A DNA stretch of 64,000 nucleotides, taken from positions 163,993 to 227,992 of the forward strand of contig CAMDFK010000001.1 of NCBI GenBank assembly GCA_945897465.1. Reading direction: 5' to 3'. Shown here piece after piece: positions 25,896-35,405 of the stretch. The notes below the pieces were generated by a model. That model saw only the letters and a list, made by a program, of their open reading frames with translations, did no database searches and was not told where the DNA came from. Position 1 is the stretch's first letter. Every line of letters begins with the position of its first letter. The position numbers and the translations under genes were made by a program. The stretch comes from Limnohabitans sp. Rim8. Its GTDB lineage: Bacteria > Pseudomonadota > Gammaproteobacteria > Burkholderiales > Burkholderiaceae_C.

Positions 25896-26342
25896 TTTGA
25901 TCCGCTTGAGAGCGGGGCGGCCGGGGCTGCTCGGGCTGGGCGTTTCTGGCTTGTCCTCACGGTCCAGGCTTTCCAGTGTGGGACTCTCCACAGCTATCAA
26001 ATCAGCAGCCGACTCATCGTCGTTCACCGGAAAAGCCATGCCCTGACCGTTTTCACGGGCGTAAATCGCCATGACTCGGTGTATGGGGACCATGATTTCA
26101 CGCGGCTTGCCACCAAAGCGGGCTTTGAATTCGATGAAGTCGTTGCCCAACTTCAAGGAACTGGTCGCATCCATGCTGACGTTGAGCACGATCTCACCGC
26201 CTTGCACATACTCACGCGGCACCTGAACCGAATTGTCGACCTTCACCGCCACATAGGGCGTGAAACCGTTTTCGGAACACCAGTCATACAGAGCGCGAAT
26301 CAGGTAAGGCCTAGTGGATGGCAATTCGGTGTTGCTGATCAT
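25893..26342 (-). CDS. sspB: ClpXP protease specificity-enhancing factor SspB
   Basis: Adaptor that hands ssrA-tagged peptides to ClpXP. The folded domain runs from STRPYLIRALYDWCSENGFTPYVAVKV to the MVPIHRVMAIYARENGQGM block. A disordered linker and a basic C-terminal tail (GRPALKRIK, the ClpX-binding peptide) follow. GGAG lies eight bases before the chosen ATG, giving 149 residues. It is downstream of sspA with 43 bases between, the standard pair. Confidence 0.95.
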   Translation of the reverse strand: MISNTELPSTRPYLIRALYDWCSENGFTPYVAVKVDNSVQVPREYVQGGEIVLNVSMDATSSLKLGNDFIEFKARFGGKPREIMVPIHRVMAIYARENGQGMAFPVNDDESAADLIAVESPTLESLDREDKPETPSPSSPGRPALKRIK

Positions 26343-26385
26343 GCGTTCTCCTCCATCGCCATTATTCACCCCAAAACGCCCGATT

Positions 26386-26997
26386 TTATTTGCGCATGAC
26401 TTTTTCGGAGGGCGTCAACGCCTCGATGTAAGCGGGACGGGAAAAAATCCGCTCAGCATACTTGAGCAAGGGGGCTGCATTTTTACTCAGCTCAATCCCG
26501 TAATAGTCCAGTCGCCACAGCAATGGGGCGATGGCCACGTCCAGCATGGAGAAGTTGTCGCCCAGCATGAACTTGTTTTTCAGGAACACCGGGGCCAATT
26601 GGGTCAAACGGTCACGAATGTGCGAGCGGGCCTTTTCGAGTGCTTTGTCGTTGCCCTTGAGGGCACGATTTTCCAAGGTCAAGACATGGGTGAACAGCTC
26701 CTTTTCGAAGTTGAGCAAGAACAATCGCACGCGGGCACGGTCCACGGGGTCACCGGGCATCAATTGCGGGTGAGGGAAGCGTTCATCAATGTACTCGTTG
26801 ATGATGTTCGACTCGTACAGGATCAGATCGCGCTCGACCAGGATGGGCACCTGGCCGTAGGGGTTCATCACATTGATGTCTTCTTGCTTGTTGTACAAGT
26901 CCACGTCACGGATCTCAAAGTCCATGCCTTTTTCGAACAACACAAAGCGGCAGCGGTGTGAAAAAGGGCAGGTCGTTCCGGAATAAAGCACCATCAT
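26386..26997 (-). CDS. sspA: Stringent starvation protein A (GST fold)
   Basis: RNA-polymerase-associated protein of glutathione S-transferase fold, active in stationary phase and acid stress. The thioredoxin-like N-domain has LYSGTTCPFSHRCRFVLFEKGMDFE and NPYGQVPILVERDLILYESNIINEYIDERFP; the all-helical C-domain follows. The product is 203 residues, the family length. GAGGAG precedes the first of two adjacent ATGs. The petC-sspA-sspB order on one strand is a betaproteobacterial hallmark, with a terminator between petC and sspA. Confidence 0.95.
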   Translation of the reverse strand: MMVLYSGTTCPFSHRCRFVLFEKGMDFEIRDVDLYNKQEDINVMNPYGQVPILVERDLILYESNIINEYIDERFPHPQLMPGDPVDRARVRLFLLNFEKELFTHVLTLENRALKGNDKALEKARSHIRDRLTQLAPVFLKNKFMLGDNFSMLDVAIAPLLWRLDYYGIELSKNAAPLLKYAERIFSRPAYIEALTPSEKVMRK

Positions 26998-27011
26998 GGT
27001 GGAGGCTCCTC

Positions 27012-27079
27012 AAAAAATCAAAAAGAGTGGGAGGCCGCAAGGGCCTGCCACTCCAAAGGACCTGGCTTCAAGGCCAGGT
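27012..27079 (-). terminator. Tandem hairpins forming the petABC terminator
   Basis: Read on the minus strand after petC, a first stem ACCTGGC/GCCAGGT with a 6-base loop is followed by a longer one. The longer stem is AGTGGCAGGCC/GGCCTCCCACT with one mismatch and a 5-base loop. A run CTTTTTGATTTTTT follows. The second hairpin with its U-run is a good intrinsic terminator. Confidence 0.8.
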
Positions 27080-27089
27080 GAAAGATCAA

Positions 27090-27854
27090 TTACTTGATGT
27101 CTTTCCAGTATGCCGCGTTCAGACGCCAAGCAATGAAGGTGAAAAATGTCAAAAAGATCAGAACCCAAACACCGATTTTCACACGGTCATTTTGTCCAGG
27201 CTCAGCCATCCACTGCATGTAAGCCACCAAATCACCAATGGTTTGGTCATATTCGAGAGGTGTCATGGTTCCAGGTTTGACCACATTCCAACCTTTGAAA
27301 ACTTGTACAGTTTTACCGCGCTCTTGAATTTCTTCGAAGAGGGGTTCGCGTTCTCCTTGCAGTTCCCACAAAGGATTGGGCATGCCAACATTCGGGTAGG
27401 CCAAATTGTTCCAACCCGTTGGCTTGGTCTCATCACGGTGATAAGTGCGCAAGTAAGTGTAGAGGTAATCCGCACCCGAACCGTTGGGGCCTGAACGCGA
27501 TCTTGCCATCAGGGTCAAGTCCGGTGGGTTTTTGCCGAACCACTCTTTGGCTTGGACCGGGTCCATGTTGACCTTCATGGTGTCACCCACACGGTCTGTT
27601 GAAAACATCAAATTGTCTTTGATTTGCTGATCAGTCAAACCAATGTCCTTCAAACGGTTGTAGCGCATGAAGGCAGCCGAGTGGCAATTGAGGCAGTAGT
27701 TGGCAAAAATCTTGGCACCGTTTTGCAAGGCCGCCAAATCGTTGGTTTTATTCGGTGCTTTGTCCCAGGCAATACCACCGCCAGCAGCGTGGACACCGGC
27801 CACCAGACTCAATGCCATCACAAAGCCCAATGCGAGTTTCTTGAGGTTTTTCAT
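27090..27854 (-). CDS. petC: Ubiquinol-cytochrome c reductase, cytochrome c1 subunit
   Basis: Haem-carrying electron-transfer subunit of the bc1 complex. A cleavable signal peptide (KKLALGFVMALSLVAGVHA) leads to the haem site CLNCH in ANYCLNCHSAAFMRYNRL. A methionine ligand is likely in the later region near DTMKVNMDPVQAKEWFG. The C-terminal anchor is VWVLIFLTFFTFIAWRLNAAYWKDIK. Length is 254 residues. It closes petA-petB-petC and is followed by the tandem-hairpin terminator. Confidence 0.95.
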   Translation of the reverse strand: MKNLKKLALGFVMALSLVAGVHAAGGGIAWDKAPNKTNDLAALQNGAKIFANYCLNCHSAAFMRYNRLKDIGLTDQQIKDNLMFSTDRVGDTMKVNMDPVQAKEWFGKNPPDLTLMARSRSGPNGSGADYLYTYLRTYHRDETKPTGWNNLAYPNVGMPNPLWELQGEREPLFEEIQERGKTVQVFKGWNVVKPGTMTPLEYDQTIGDLVAYMQWMAEPGQNDRVKIGVWVLIFLTFFTFIAWRLNAAYWKDIK

Positions 27855-27874
27855 GTTCTTGAATCTCCGTGATC

Positions 27875-29308
27875 TCAGTGAGGCGTGAAGGTCACGCGGT
27901 CAGGCACTTGTTTGAATGTGCCCAGCTTGCTCCACCAAGGCATTAAGAGGAAGAAGCCGAAATAACCCAAGGTAAACAGCTGCGACACACGTTCTGCAAT
28001 GTCTTGTCCAGCGATGATGCCCCAAACACCAGGCGCTTTAACACCCAAGTAACCGAGAACCACAAACATGAAAACAAATGCGGCGTAAATGTACTTGTGC
28101 CAGTCCGGGCGATAGCGGATAGATCTGACAGGACTGTAATCAAGCCATGGCAAAAAGAACATGATGATCACAGCACCGCCCATGACCACCACACCCCAAA
28201 ACTTGGCGTCAATGGAGAGCATGAGGGCGCAGATCAGCACTGCAACACCAACAACGCCAGCTTTCAGAAATGAAGGCAAATTGCCTTTGGCGACAGCCAG
28301 CACTGCACCGATGATCACGCAAGCCACCAACACAAACATCATCTCGTCGGTGATGGCGCGGAGCATGGAATAGTAGGGCGTAAAGTACCAGACAGGTGCT
28401 ATGTGCAGCGGCGTGGTCAAAGGATCGGCTGGAATGAAGTTGTTGTATTCAAGGAAATAGCCCCCCATTTCAGGCGCAAAGAAGACAATTGCGGTGAAGG
28501 CCATCAAAAACACACTCACCGACAAAATATCGTGAACTGTGTAGTAAGGATGGAAAGGGATGCCGTCCAAAGGGTTACCTTTGGCGTCTTTGGGCGCATC
28601 AGGCGCCTTGATTTCGATGCCATCAGGGTTGTTGGAGCCGACTTCGTGCAAAGCAATGATGTGCGCTACGACCAAACCCAAGAGGACCAAGGGCATTGCA
28701 ATCACGTGGAAGCTGAAGAAACGATTCAATGTAGCGTCACCGACCACAAAGTCACCGCGGATCAGCAATGCCAGGTCTGGACCAATCACGGGGATGGCCG
28801 AGAAGAGGTTCACAATCACTTGGGCGCCCCAATAAGACATTTGGCCCCAAGGCAGCAAATAACCCATAAAGGCTTCGGCCATGAGCACTAGGAAAATGGC
28901 ACAACCGAAAATCCAAACCAGCTCGCGTGGCTTGCGATAGGAACCGTACATCAAACCCCGGAACATGTGCAAGTAAACCACCACAAAGAAGGCCGAGGCA
29001 CCCGTGGAGTGCATGTAACGGATCAGCCACCCCCAAGATACATCACGCATGATGTATTCGACAGAAGCGAATGCCAATGCAGCGTCAGGCTTGTAGTGCA
29101 TTGTGAGGAAAATGCCGGTGACAATTTGAATCACCAAGACCAACAGCGACAAGGCACCGAAAACATACCAAATGTTGAGGTTTTTGGAAGCGTAATACTC
29201 AGACAAATGGTCTTTGTACAACTTGGACGCTGGAAAGCGATTGTCGACCCAGTTGAGCAGCTTCTCGCCAGCGGGGGCGTTCGGAGAAATTTCTTTGAAT
29301 TCAGCCAT
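27875..29308 (-). CDS. petB: Ubiquinol-cytochrome c reductase, cytochrome b subunit
   Basis: Eight-helix membrane subunit with two b haems and both quinone sites. Conserved parts seen are WWGWLIRYMHSTGASAFFVVVYLHMFRG-like with haem histidines, GYLLPWGQMSYWGAQV and the PEWY-equivalent region (PVWYFTPYYSMLRA). A C-terminal helical extension is typical of proteobacterial forms. The start giving MAEFKEISPNAPAGEK has GGAG at good spacing and is chosen over one four codons upstream. The product is 477 residues. Confidence 0.95.
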   Translation of the reverse strand: MAEFKEISPNAPAGEKLLNWVDNRFPASKLYKDHLSEYYASKNLNIWYVFGALSLLVLVIQIVTGIFLTMHYKPDAALAFASVEYIMRDVSWGWLIRYMHSTGASAFFVVVYLHMFRGLMYGSYRKPRELVWIFGCAIFLVLMAEAFMGYLLPWGQMSYWGAQVIVNLFSAIPVIGPDLALLIRGDFVVGDATLNRFFSFHVIAMPLVLLGLVVAHIIALHEVGSNNPDGIEIKAPDAPKDAKGNPLDGIPFHPYYTVHDILSVSVFLMAFTAIVFFAPEMGGYFLEYNNFIPADPLTTPLHIAPVWYFTPYYSMLRAITDEMMFVLVACVIIGAVLAVAKGNLPSFLKAGVVGVAVLICALMLSIDAKFWGVVVMGGAVIIMFFLPWLDYSPVRSIRYRPDWHKYIYAAFVFMFVVLGYLGVKAPGVWGIIAGQDIAERVSQLFTLGYFGFFLLMPWWSKLGTFKQVPDRVTFTPH

Positions 29309-29319
29309 GTTGTTCTCCA

Positions 29320-29916
29320 TCAGGCCTTTTTGTCTTCACCAATGAGCAGCTTGGTGTCAGACAGGTACATGTGAGGTGGCACTTCGAGGTTGTCGGGTGC
29401 GGGCTTGTTCTTGAAGACACGGCCAGCCAAATCGAAAGTGGAGCCATGGCAAGCGCACAAGAAACCACCATTCCAGTCGTCCGGCAGCGAAGGCTGGGGC
29501 CCTGCGGCGAACTTGTCGGCTGGCGAGCAACCCAAATGGGTGCAAATACCGACAGCCACCATGATTTCGGGCTTGATCGAGCGGTGTGGGTTCTTGGCGT
29601 ATTCAGGCGTGGGGTAAGCAGTACGGTCCGAAGCAGGATCGGCCAGCTGACCTTCGATTTTCTTGAGGGATTCGAGTTGCTCAGGCGAGCGTTTCATGAT
29701 CCAAACAGGCTTGCCGCGCCACTCCACCGTGAGCTTTTCGCCAGGATTCAAGGCAGAAATGTCCACCTCAACGGCAGCACCGGCCGCTTTGGCCCGCTCG
29801 GAGGGTTGAAAGCTGCTGACGAAGGGGGTGGCCACAAAGCCAGCGCCTACAGCACCTGCGCAAGTGGAGGCGATCAGCCATGTCCGCTTGCTGTTGTCGA
29901 CTGGGGTATCACTCAT
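29320..29916 (-). CDS. petA: Ubiquinol-cytochrome c reductase, Rieske iron-sulfur subunit
   Basis: Carries the [2Fe-2S] Rieske cluster that takes electrons from ubiquinol. The cluster boxes are CTHLGC and CACHGS (2 Cys + 2 His). A twin-arginine-like N-terminus lacks a strict RR motif (SKRTWLIASTCAGAVGAGFVATPFV) but works as the uncleaved membrane anchor. The product is 198 residues. It is the first gene of petABC; its stop lies 11 bases upstream of the preferred petB start. Confidence 0.96.
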   Translation of the reverse strand: MSDTPVDNSKRTWLIASTCAGAVGAGFVATPFVSSFQPSERAKAAGAAVEVDISALNPGEKLTVEWRGKPVWIMKRSPEQLESLKKIEGQLADPASDRTAYPTPEYAKNPHRSIKPEIMVAVGICTHLGCSPADKFAAGPQPSLPDDWNGGFLCACHGSTFDLAGRVFKNKPAPDNLEVPPHMYLSDTKLLIGEDKKA

Positions 29917-30054
29917 GGAAATCCTCTAGCGGGTCGTTATCAGGGTCAACCCGGGATTGTAGCGGAGTGAAACAAACAAACCACTTGCAAACGGATAGGC
30001 TTGCCGCTGGCTGGGGCACAATAGCCACCACCTTGTTCTTTTTGGAGATTTAAG

Positions 30055-30486
30055 ATGTCATTTGTTCAAGAATTCAAGTCTTTTGCCGTGAAAGGCAATG
30101 TCATGGATCTGGCTGTGGGCGTGATCATCGGGGCAGCCTTTGGCAAGATCGTGGACTCCCTGGTCGCTGACATGATCATGCCGTTGGTGAGCTTGGTGAT
30201 TGGCGGACTCGACTTTGCCAACTACTATTTGCCACTGGCTGGACAAGCTGCCAACTTGCCGTTGGCAGAAGCCAAAAAGTTGGGGGCTGTTTTTGCTTAC
30301 GGCAGCTTTGTGACCGTCGCATTGAATTTTTTCATTTTGGCTTTGGTGATATTTGTGATGGTTCGCCAAATCAACCGCCTCAAAGCCTCCCAACCAACTC
30401 AGGTTGCCCCAGAACCTGCACCGATCACACCCGAGGACGTTTTACTGCTGCGTGAAATCCGCGACAGCCTGAAAAACAAAGGCTGA
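30055..30486 (+). CDS. mscL: Large-conductance mechanosensitive channel MscL
   Basis: Pentameric inner-membrane channel that opens under osmotic downshock. The conserved N-terminus ([38 protein letters not shown]) with the first pore helix, a periplasmic loop, the second helix ([22 protein letters not shown]) and a charged cytoplasmic helix ([14 protein letters not shown]) are all seen. At 143 residues it is normal. GGAG stands nine bases before the ATG. Confidence 0.96.
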   Translation: MSFVQEFKSFAVKGNVMDLAVGVIIGAAFGKIVDSLVADMIMPLVSLVIGGLDFANYYLPLAGQAANLPLAEAKKLGAVFAYGSFVTVALNFFILALVIFVMVRQINRLKASQPTQVAPEPAPITPEDVLLLREIRDSLKNKG

Positions 30487-30500
30487 CAAGCCCTCGGGGC

Positions 30501-31571
30501 TCAGACCGAGCCTGTGCTCGCGCCGGACACCAACTGACGCGCCATGCGAATGGCCTGGACCATGCTGCTGGCGTCAGCCACACCTTGGCCCGCCAGGTCC
30601 ATGGCCGTTCCGTGGTCGGGGCTGGTTCTGATCAGGGGCAGGCCCAGGGTCACATTGACCCCCTGCTCCACGCCCAAGTACTTGACAGGAATCAAGCCCT
30701 GGTCGTGGTACATGGCCACCACCACATCAAATTCGCGCTGAATGCCCGGTTTTTGGCGGGCCCGCATGAAGACCGTGTCGGGGGCAAAAGGGCCGTGTAC
30801 ATCCATTCCTTCTTGACAAGCCAGCAACATGGCTGGCTGCACCACCTCGATTTCTTCGCGTCCAAAAATGCCCCCCTCGCCCGCGTGCGGGTTGACGCCC
30901 GCGACCGCCATGCGTGGCTTGCGGCCCAGCAAGGCCGTCAACGCCGTGTGGGAGATGCGCAAGGTCTCCAGCACGCGTTCCACCGTGATGGCTTCGAGTG
31001 CCTCGCGCAAGGACACATGGATGCTGACCAGCACCGTGCGCAGCTCGTCGTTGGCGAGCATCATGCGCACCGGCATTTGCGCGAGCGACACGCCCGCATG
31101 CCGGGCCGCTTCGGCCTGCAGCAACTCGGTGTGGCCCGGGTATTGGTCATAAGGTGCGCCTGCCGCGTGCAAGGCCTCTTTGTGCAAAGGGGCGGTGACC
31201 AGTGCGGCCACCTCGCCTCGCAAGGCGGCACGCGTGGCCCACAGCACGGCCTCGCCCGCCAATTGCCCAGCGCGGCCATCGACCTGACCCCAAGGGATCT
31301 CGGGGGCCACCGGCACCACCTGCAGCACAGGCAAGCACCTTGCAGGCACTTGCAAGGCTTGCGCAGCCGTTTCGATTTCACACACCGGGTAGGGTACGCT
31401 CCGCTCCACCAAAGCCATGGCACGGCGCATCAGGGCCACATCGCCCGCCACAAAGCAGCCTCGGGTCAGCTCAGGCGTGGCGCTCCAGGCCCGGGCAATG
31501 ATTTCGGGGCCAATGCCGCAGGGGTCACCCGGGGTGATGGCGATGGGGCGGGTCAGTTCGTGCAGGTTCAT
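30501..31571 (-). CDS. pdxA: 4-hydroxythreonine-4-phosphate dehydrogenase
   Basis: NAD-dependent oxidation of 4-phosphohydroxy-threonine in pyridoxal phosphate synthesis. Family marks are PIAITPGDPCGIGPEI at the start, the metal histidines (LHKEALHAAG and PGHTELL; later VVAMYHDQGLIPVKYLG) and the C-terminal GTAMDLAGQGVADASSM. The start MNLHELTRPIAITPGD gives 356 residues; an in-frame upstream ATG exists. Its 3' end converges on mscL within 15 bases. Confidence 0.94.
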   Translation of the reverse strand: MNLHELTRPIAITPGDPCGIGPEIIARAWSATPELTRGCFVAGDVALMRRAMALVERSVPYPVCEIETAAQALQVPARCLPVLQVVPVAPEIPWGQVDGRAGQLAGEAVLWATRAALRGEVAALVTAPLHKEALHAAGAPYDQYPGHTELLQAEAARHAGVSLAQMPVRMMLANDELRTVLVSIHVSLREALEAITVERVLETLRISHTALTALLGRKPRMAVAGVNPHAGEGGIFGREEIEVVQPAMLLACQEGMDVHGPFAPDTVFMRARQKPGIQREFDVVVAMYHDQGLIPVKYLGVEQGVNVTLGLPLIRTSPDHGTAMDLAGQGVADASSMVQAIRMARQLVSGASTGSV

Positions 31572-31600
31572 GGGGCGAGGTAGTGGGCAGGAGTTCGGCA

Positions 31601-32353
31601 TCAAGCCGGGTTGTCGATCTCGATGAAACGGTGCGCAATGCCCAGCCCCTGCGCCACATGCGCACCCAAAGCGGGTGCGCCATAGCGCTCGGTGGCATGG
31701 TGGCCACAGGCCAGAAAAGCCACACCGGTTTCACGCGACAAGTGGGCTTGTGGTTCGGAGATTTCACCCGTGATGAAGGCATCCACACCTTGGGCAATGG
31801 CCGACTCGAAGTAGCCCTGGGCACCGCCCGTGCACCAGGCCACGCGACGAACCGGCCGATCACTGCCGCCCACACAGGTCACTGGTCGTCCCAGCGCGGC
31901 GGCCACATGTTCGGCCAGAGATTCTGGTCGGTCCCATGCCTGTGCGCCCGTTCCGACAAAGCCCAGATCTTGTTCGCCAAACCGGCCATCGGGCTGCAAG
32001 CCCAGCACGCGGGCCAGTTGGGCGTTGTTGCCCAGTTCGGGGTGGGCATCCAGCGGCAAGTGGTAGGCAAACAGGTGAATACCATGCGCCAACAACAAGC
32101 GCAGCCGCTCGCGCATCCAGCCCGTGACGCGGCCGTCTTGGCCACGCCAGAACAGGCCGTGGTGCACCACGATGGCGTCGGCCTGGGCCTCAATCGCCGC
32201 CTCAATCAAAGCGCGACTGGCCGTCACGCCGCTCACCAGCAGCCGCACCGGGCGATCGCCTTCGACTTGCAAGCCATTGGGGCCATAGTCGCGGAATTTT
32301 TCGGGTTGGAGCAAGGCGTCAAAAGCCTGTCCCAAGGTCTTGGCATCGGTCAT
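31601..32353 (-). CDS. Nif3/YbgI-family dinuclear metal-centre protein
   Basis: Member of the NIF3 family (DUF34), which forms toroidal hexamers with a two-metal centre; its cellular role is debated (GTP cyclohydrolase-like and metal-chaperone roles have been suggested). Metal-ligand blocks are AIVVHHGLFWRGQDG near residue 65 and FLACGHHATERYGAPALG near 220. The product is 250 residues. It lies upstream of pdxA on the same strand with a 29-base gap and diverges from the HtrA protease gene. Confidence 0.9.
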   Translation of the reverse strand: MTDAKTLGQAFDALLQPEKFRDYGPNGLQVEGDRPVRLLVSGVTASRALIEAAIEAQADAIVVHHGLFWRGQDGRVTGWMRERLRLLLAHGIHLFAYHLPLDAHPELGNNAQLARVLGLQPDGRFGEQDLGFVGTGAQAWDRPESLAEHVAAALGRPVTCVGGSDRPVRRVAWCTGGAQGYFESAIAQGVDAFITGEISEPQAHLSRETGVAFLACGHHATERYGAPALGAHVAQGLGIAHRFIEIDNPA

Positions 32354-32485
32354 CGGTCAAAGTCAGTCGGGGGTGTCAATGCCCCATTGTGGCTCAGGTG
32401 GAACCCGGTTACAGCCTTGCTTCTGTCTTGGTTGATTCACGCAATCCGAGGTGCACTTGGCCTGAATCAAGGACAATCAGAGCCC

Positions 32486-33646
32486 ATGAAACGTTTCTGG
32501 CTTTTATTTTCCCAATCGGTGACCGTTTTGCTGGCGATCTGGTTTGTGGTGGCCACGCTCCAGCCCGAGTGGCTGCGCGGAGCCCAACGCTCGGTAGACG
32601 GCATGACCTTGCTGCAAGCGCCCCCAACCGTCAACGGCAACCGACCTGTTGGCAGCCTGAGTGTGCCAGCACAAAAAGCCTCTCCCGCCGTGGTGAGCAT
32701 CAACACCCGCCAAGGTAAAAACCAAAACCCGCATGCCCAGGACCCTTGGTTTCGCTTTTTTTATGGCGAACAGGAAGAACAAAACCCGGGCGGCTTGGGC
32801 AGCGGCGTGATCGTCAGCCCCGAAGGCCACATCCTGACCAACAACCACGTCATCGAAGATGCCGAGAACATCGAGGTGGTGCTGAGCGATGGCCGCAAAA
32901 CCCTGGCCAAGGTGATCGGCACCGACCCGGACACCGACCTGGCCTTGCTGCAAATCCCGCTCGACAAATTGCCTGTGATTGTTTTGGGCCAACTGCAAGA
33001 CCTGCAAGTAGGTGATGTGGTGCTGGCCATTGGCAACCCCTTTGGCGTAGGCCAAACAGTGACCTCGGGCATCGTCAGCGCTTTGGGCCGCAGCCAGTTG
33101 GGCATCAACACCTTCGAGAACTTCGTGCAGACCGACGCCGCCATCAACCCCGGCAATTCTGGCGGAGCCCTAGTGGACGTGAACGGCCACCTCATGGGCA
33201 TCAACACCGCCATCTATTCTCGCTCGGGCGGCAGCTTGGGCATTGGTTTTGCCATCCCGATCTCCACAGCCAAGCAGGTCATGCAGGATTTGCTGCAAAA
33301 CGGCAAAGTCGTTCGGGGCTGGATCGGGGTGGAGCCGCAAGACCTGTCTCCAGAGCTGGCGGAGAGCTTCCAACTGCCCCCCTTGAAAGCCGATCAAAAC
33401 CGACAGGGCGTGGTGATCACAGGGGTGCTGCAAAACGGCCCAGCAGCCAAAGCCGGGGTGCGGCCAGGCGACGTGATCCTGCAAGTGGCCAAACAGCCCG
33501 TGGGCAGCGTGTCCGACCTGCTCAACCAGGTCGCCAGTCTCAAGCCAGGCGAGCCTGCAGAGGTATTGATCTGGCGGCAACAAACCCCTGTGTCTTTACG
33601 GCTGACGCCAGCGGAGAGACCATCTCCTAAAAGGCAAGCGCCTTGA
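32486..33646 (+). CDS. HtrA-family membrane-anchored serine protease (DegS/DegQ-like)
   Basis: Envelope quality-control protease. An N-terminal uncleaved helix (LLFSQSVTVLLAIWFVVAT) precedes the trypsin-like domain with the triad His in TNNHVIEDAE, Asp in DTDLALL and Ser in NPGNSGGAL. One PDZ domain follows (from about residue 270, ending GDVILQVAKQPVGSVSDLL). One PDZ plus a membrane anchor resembles DegS/AlgW rather than DegP. The 386-residue start is fixed by the anchor. It converges with tatC at a shared terminator. Confidence 0.92.
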   Translation: MKRFWLLFSQSVTVLLAIWFVVATLQPEWLRGAQRSVDGMTLLQAPPTVNGNRPVGSLSVPAQKASPAVVSINTRQGKNQNPHAQDPWFRFFYGEQEEQNPGGLGSGVIVSPEGHILTNNHVIEDAENIEVVLSDGRKTLAKVIGTDPDTDLALLQIPLDKLPVIVLGQLQDLQVGDVVLAIGNPFGVGQTVTSGIVSALGRSQLGINTFENFVQTDAAINPGNSGGALVDVNGHLMGINTAIYSRSGGSLGIGFAIPISTAKQVMQDLLQNGKVVRGWIGVEPQDLSPELAESFQLPPLKADQNRQGVVITGVLQNGPAAKAGVRPGDVILQVAKQPVGSVSDLLNQVASLKPGEPAEVLIWRQQTPVSLRLTPAERPSPKRQAP

Positions 33647-33674
33647 GAGCCTTTGAATTTAGCGAACTGACATC

Positions 33675-33699
33675 AAAAAGGGCCTTGTGGCCCTTTTTT
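33675..33699. terminator. Bidirectional terminator between the HtrA protease gene and tatC
   Basis: AAAAAGGGCC pairs perfectly with GGCCCTTTTT around a TTGT loop. The A-run and T-run flank the GC core, so it works in both directions between two convergent genes. Confidence 0.9.
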
Positions 33700-33734
33700 C
33701 ATGTGAGATTAAGATCCCAAAGTGCTTGTCGCAT

Positions 33735-34523
33735 TCAATCGGCATCTGCAGGCGCATCAGGTGCTTGGGTGTGTTTGATGAAAATTTGCGCGGCCCAAAT
33801 GCCCATTTCATACAGCAGGCACATGGGAATGGCCAACGCCAATTGGGACACCACATCGGGCGGGGTCACCACGGCGGCGATCACAAAGGCCAGCACCACG
33901 AAGTAACCCCGAAAATCCTTGAGCTTTTGCACACTGACAATGCCCATGCGCGCCAGCACCACCACGGCCACGGGCACCTCGAATGCCAGACCAAAGGCCA
34001 AGAACATGGACAACACAAAGCTCAGATAAGCCTCGATGTCTGGCGCAGCCGTGATGCTTTTGGGCGCAAAGCTCTGGATGAAGCTGAACACTTGACCGAA
34101 CACAAAGAAATAACAAAAGGCCACGCCCACAAAAAACAGCAGGGTGCTCGACACCACCAAAGGCATGACCAGCTTTTTCTCGTGCGTGTAGAGTCCCGGC
34201 GCAACAAAGGCCCAGACTTGGTAGAGCACCATGGGCAAGGCGATCAAAAAGGCACTCATCAGCAAAATTTTGAGCGGCACCATGAAAGGCGAAATCACCG
34301 ACGTGGCGATCAGGGTCGCGCCTTTGGGCAAATGCACCACCAAAGGAGCCGCCAAGATGTCATACAACTCACCTGGGCCCGGGAAGATGGCCAAGGCCGC
34401 CGCTGCCAGCGCCACTGCCGCCACGGCCCAGATCAGGCGGTCGCGCAACTCGATCAGGTGAGCCACAAAAGGTTGCTCGGAACCTTTGAGTTCGTCGTCG
34501 GGTTGGGATGGGGTATCGGACAT
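33735..34523 (-). CDS. tatC: Sec-independent protein translocase TatC
   Basis: Six-helix membrane receptor for twin-arginine signal peptides. The first conserved block is PFVAHLIELRDRLIWAV; later come PMVLYQVWAFVAPGLYTHEKK and the FGLAFEVPVAVVVLARMGIVS segment with the conserved FxxE-type glutamate. The start MSDTPSQPDDELKG gives 262 residues. It is the third gene of tatABC. Confidence 0.95.
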   Translation of the reverse strand: MSDTPSQPDDELKGSEQPFVAHLIELRDRLIWAVAAVALAAAALAIFPGPGELYDILAAPLVVHLPKGATLIATSVISPFMVPLKILLMSAFLIALPMVLYQVWAFVAPGLYTHEKKLVMPLVVSSTLLFFVGVAFCYFFVFGQVFSFIQSFAPKSITAAPDIEAYLSFVLSMFLAFGLAFEVPVAVVVLARMGIVSVQKLKDFRGYFVVLAFVIAAVVTPPDVVSQLALAIPMCLLYEMGIWAAQIFIKHTQAPDAPADAD

Positions 34524-34567
34524 GGCGGGCCAGGTTGGGGGTTGAGCGCCTTCAAAGCGCCCGGTCG

Positions 34568-35038
34568 TCACACAGAATGAATGGACTTTTTGGGTCGGTA
34601 ACGGGCCACACGTGCGGCGCCTGAAAGCGCTTTGGTGCGCACCCCGGAACGGGCTTTGTACCACTGCGGAACCGCACCGCGTTTGAGGCGCCAGTTTTTC
34701 TCTGGGCGCTTGTACTCAGGCGGTGGTGGCTCAATGGTGGGCAAATCGCTGGTCAAACCAGCCGTCGTTTCTGCCCAGTCCTGTTCAAAATCAGAGGCCG
34801 TGGTCTGAACGGTCTGCTCGACATCGCGGGCCGCCGTCTCCATGGTCTCTTTCATTTTCTTGAGCTCTTCCAAGTCCATGGACCGGTTGACCTCGGCCTT
34901 GACGTCAGACACGTAGCGCTGTGCCTTGCCGAGCAAAGTGCCCAGCGTGCGGGCCACTTTGGGCAATTTTTCGGGGCCGATGACGATCAACGCCACGACC
35001 CCAATCAGGGCCATTTTCGAAAAGCTTAGATCCAGCAC
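34568..35038 (-). CDS. tatB: Sec-independent protein translocase TatB
   Basis: Bitopic receptor subunit of the Tat system. The N-terminal helix [30 protein letters not shown] has the conserved Glu in the membrane edge and the GPEKLP hinge. An amphipathic helix and a long charged tail then extend to 156 residues. It lies 25 bases after tatA. The basic tail end (KKSIHSV) differs from E. coli but is normal for Burkholderiales. Confidence 0.94.
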   Translation of the reverse strand: MLDLSFSKMALIGVVALIVIGPEKLPKVARTLGTLLGKAQRYVSDVKAEVNRSMDLEELKKMKETMETAARDVEQTVQTTASDFEQDWAETTAGLTSDLPTIEPPPPEYKRPEKNWRLKRGAVPQWYKARSGVRTKALSGAARVARYRPKKSIHSV

Positions 35039-35063
35039 AGTGCGGCGTTCAGTCGTTCAAACA

Positions 35064-35309
35064 TCAGGACTTGGTCTTGGCTTCGACATCAATCGTGGTC
35101 TTTTCGGCCTGAGCCGTGGTCGAAGCGGTGACTTGACCGGCCACAGGGGCTGCTGCCTCGTCCTTGTTGCCGCCCTCTTTCATGCCGTCTTTGAAACCCT
35201 TGACGGCGCCGCCCAGGTCAGAGCCCATGTTTCTGAGCTTTTTGGTGCCAAACACCATGACCACGATCAACAACACGATCAGCCAATGCCAAATGGAAAA
35301 AGTACCCAT
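35064..35309 (-). CDS. tatA: Sec-independent protein translocase TatA
   Basis: Pore-forming subunit of Tat export. [39 protein letters not shown] gives the membrane helix, the FGTKKL hinge and the amphipathic helix. A polar tail completes 81 residues. It leads tatABC and follows the HIT-family gene with 96 bases between. The location downstream of the his genes is standard in this order. Confidence 0.95.
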   Translation of the reverse strand: MGTFSIWHWLIVLLIVVMVFGTKKLRNMGSDLGGAVKGFKDGMKEGGNKDEAAAPVAGQVTASTTAQAEKTTIDVEAKTKS

Positions 35310-35405
35310 GAATATCTCCTAAAGATTTGAGGATTCTAAGGGGATCGACACCCGAAATCGGATCGGCCCTGAGGAAGGAAGGATTTGGTGAACCAAAGCG
35401 CTTGA

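Noticed and set aside
30488-30501. AGCCC/GGGCT stem at the mscL-pdxA junction as a terminator
   Set aside because: A five-base stem with a 3-4-base loop and no T-run on either strand; too weak to call.
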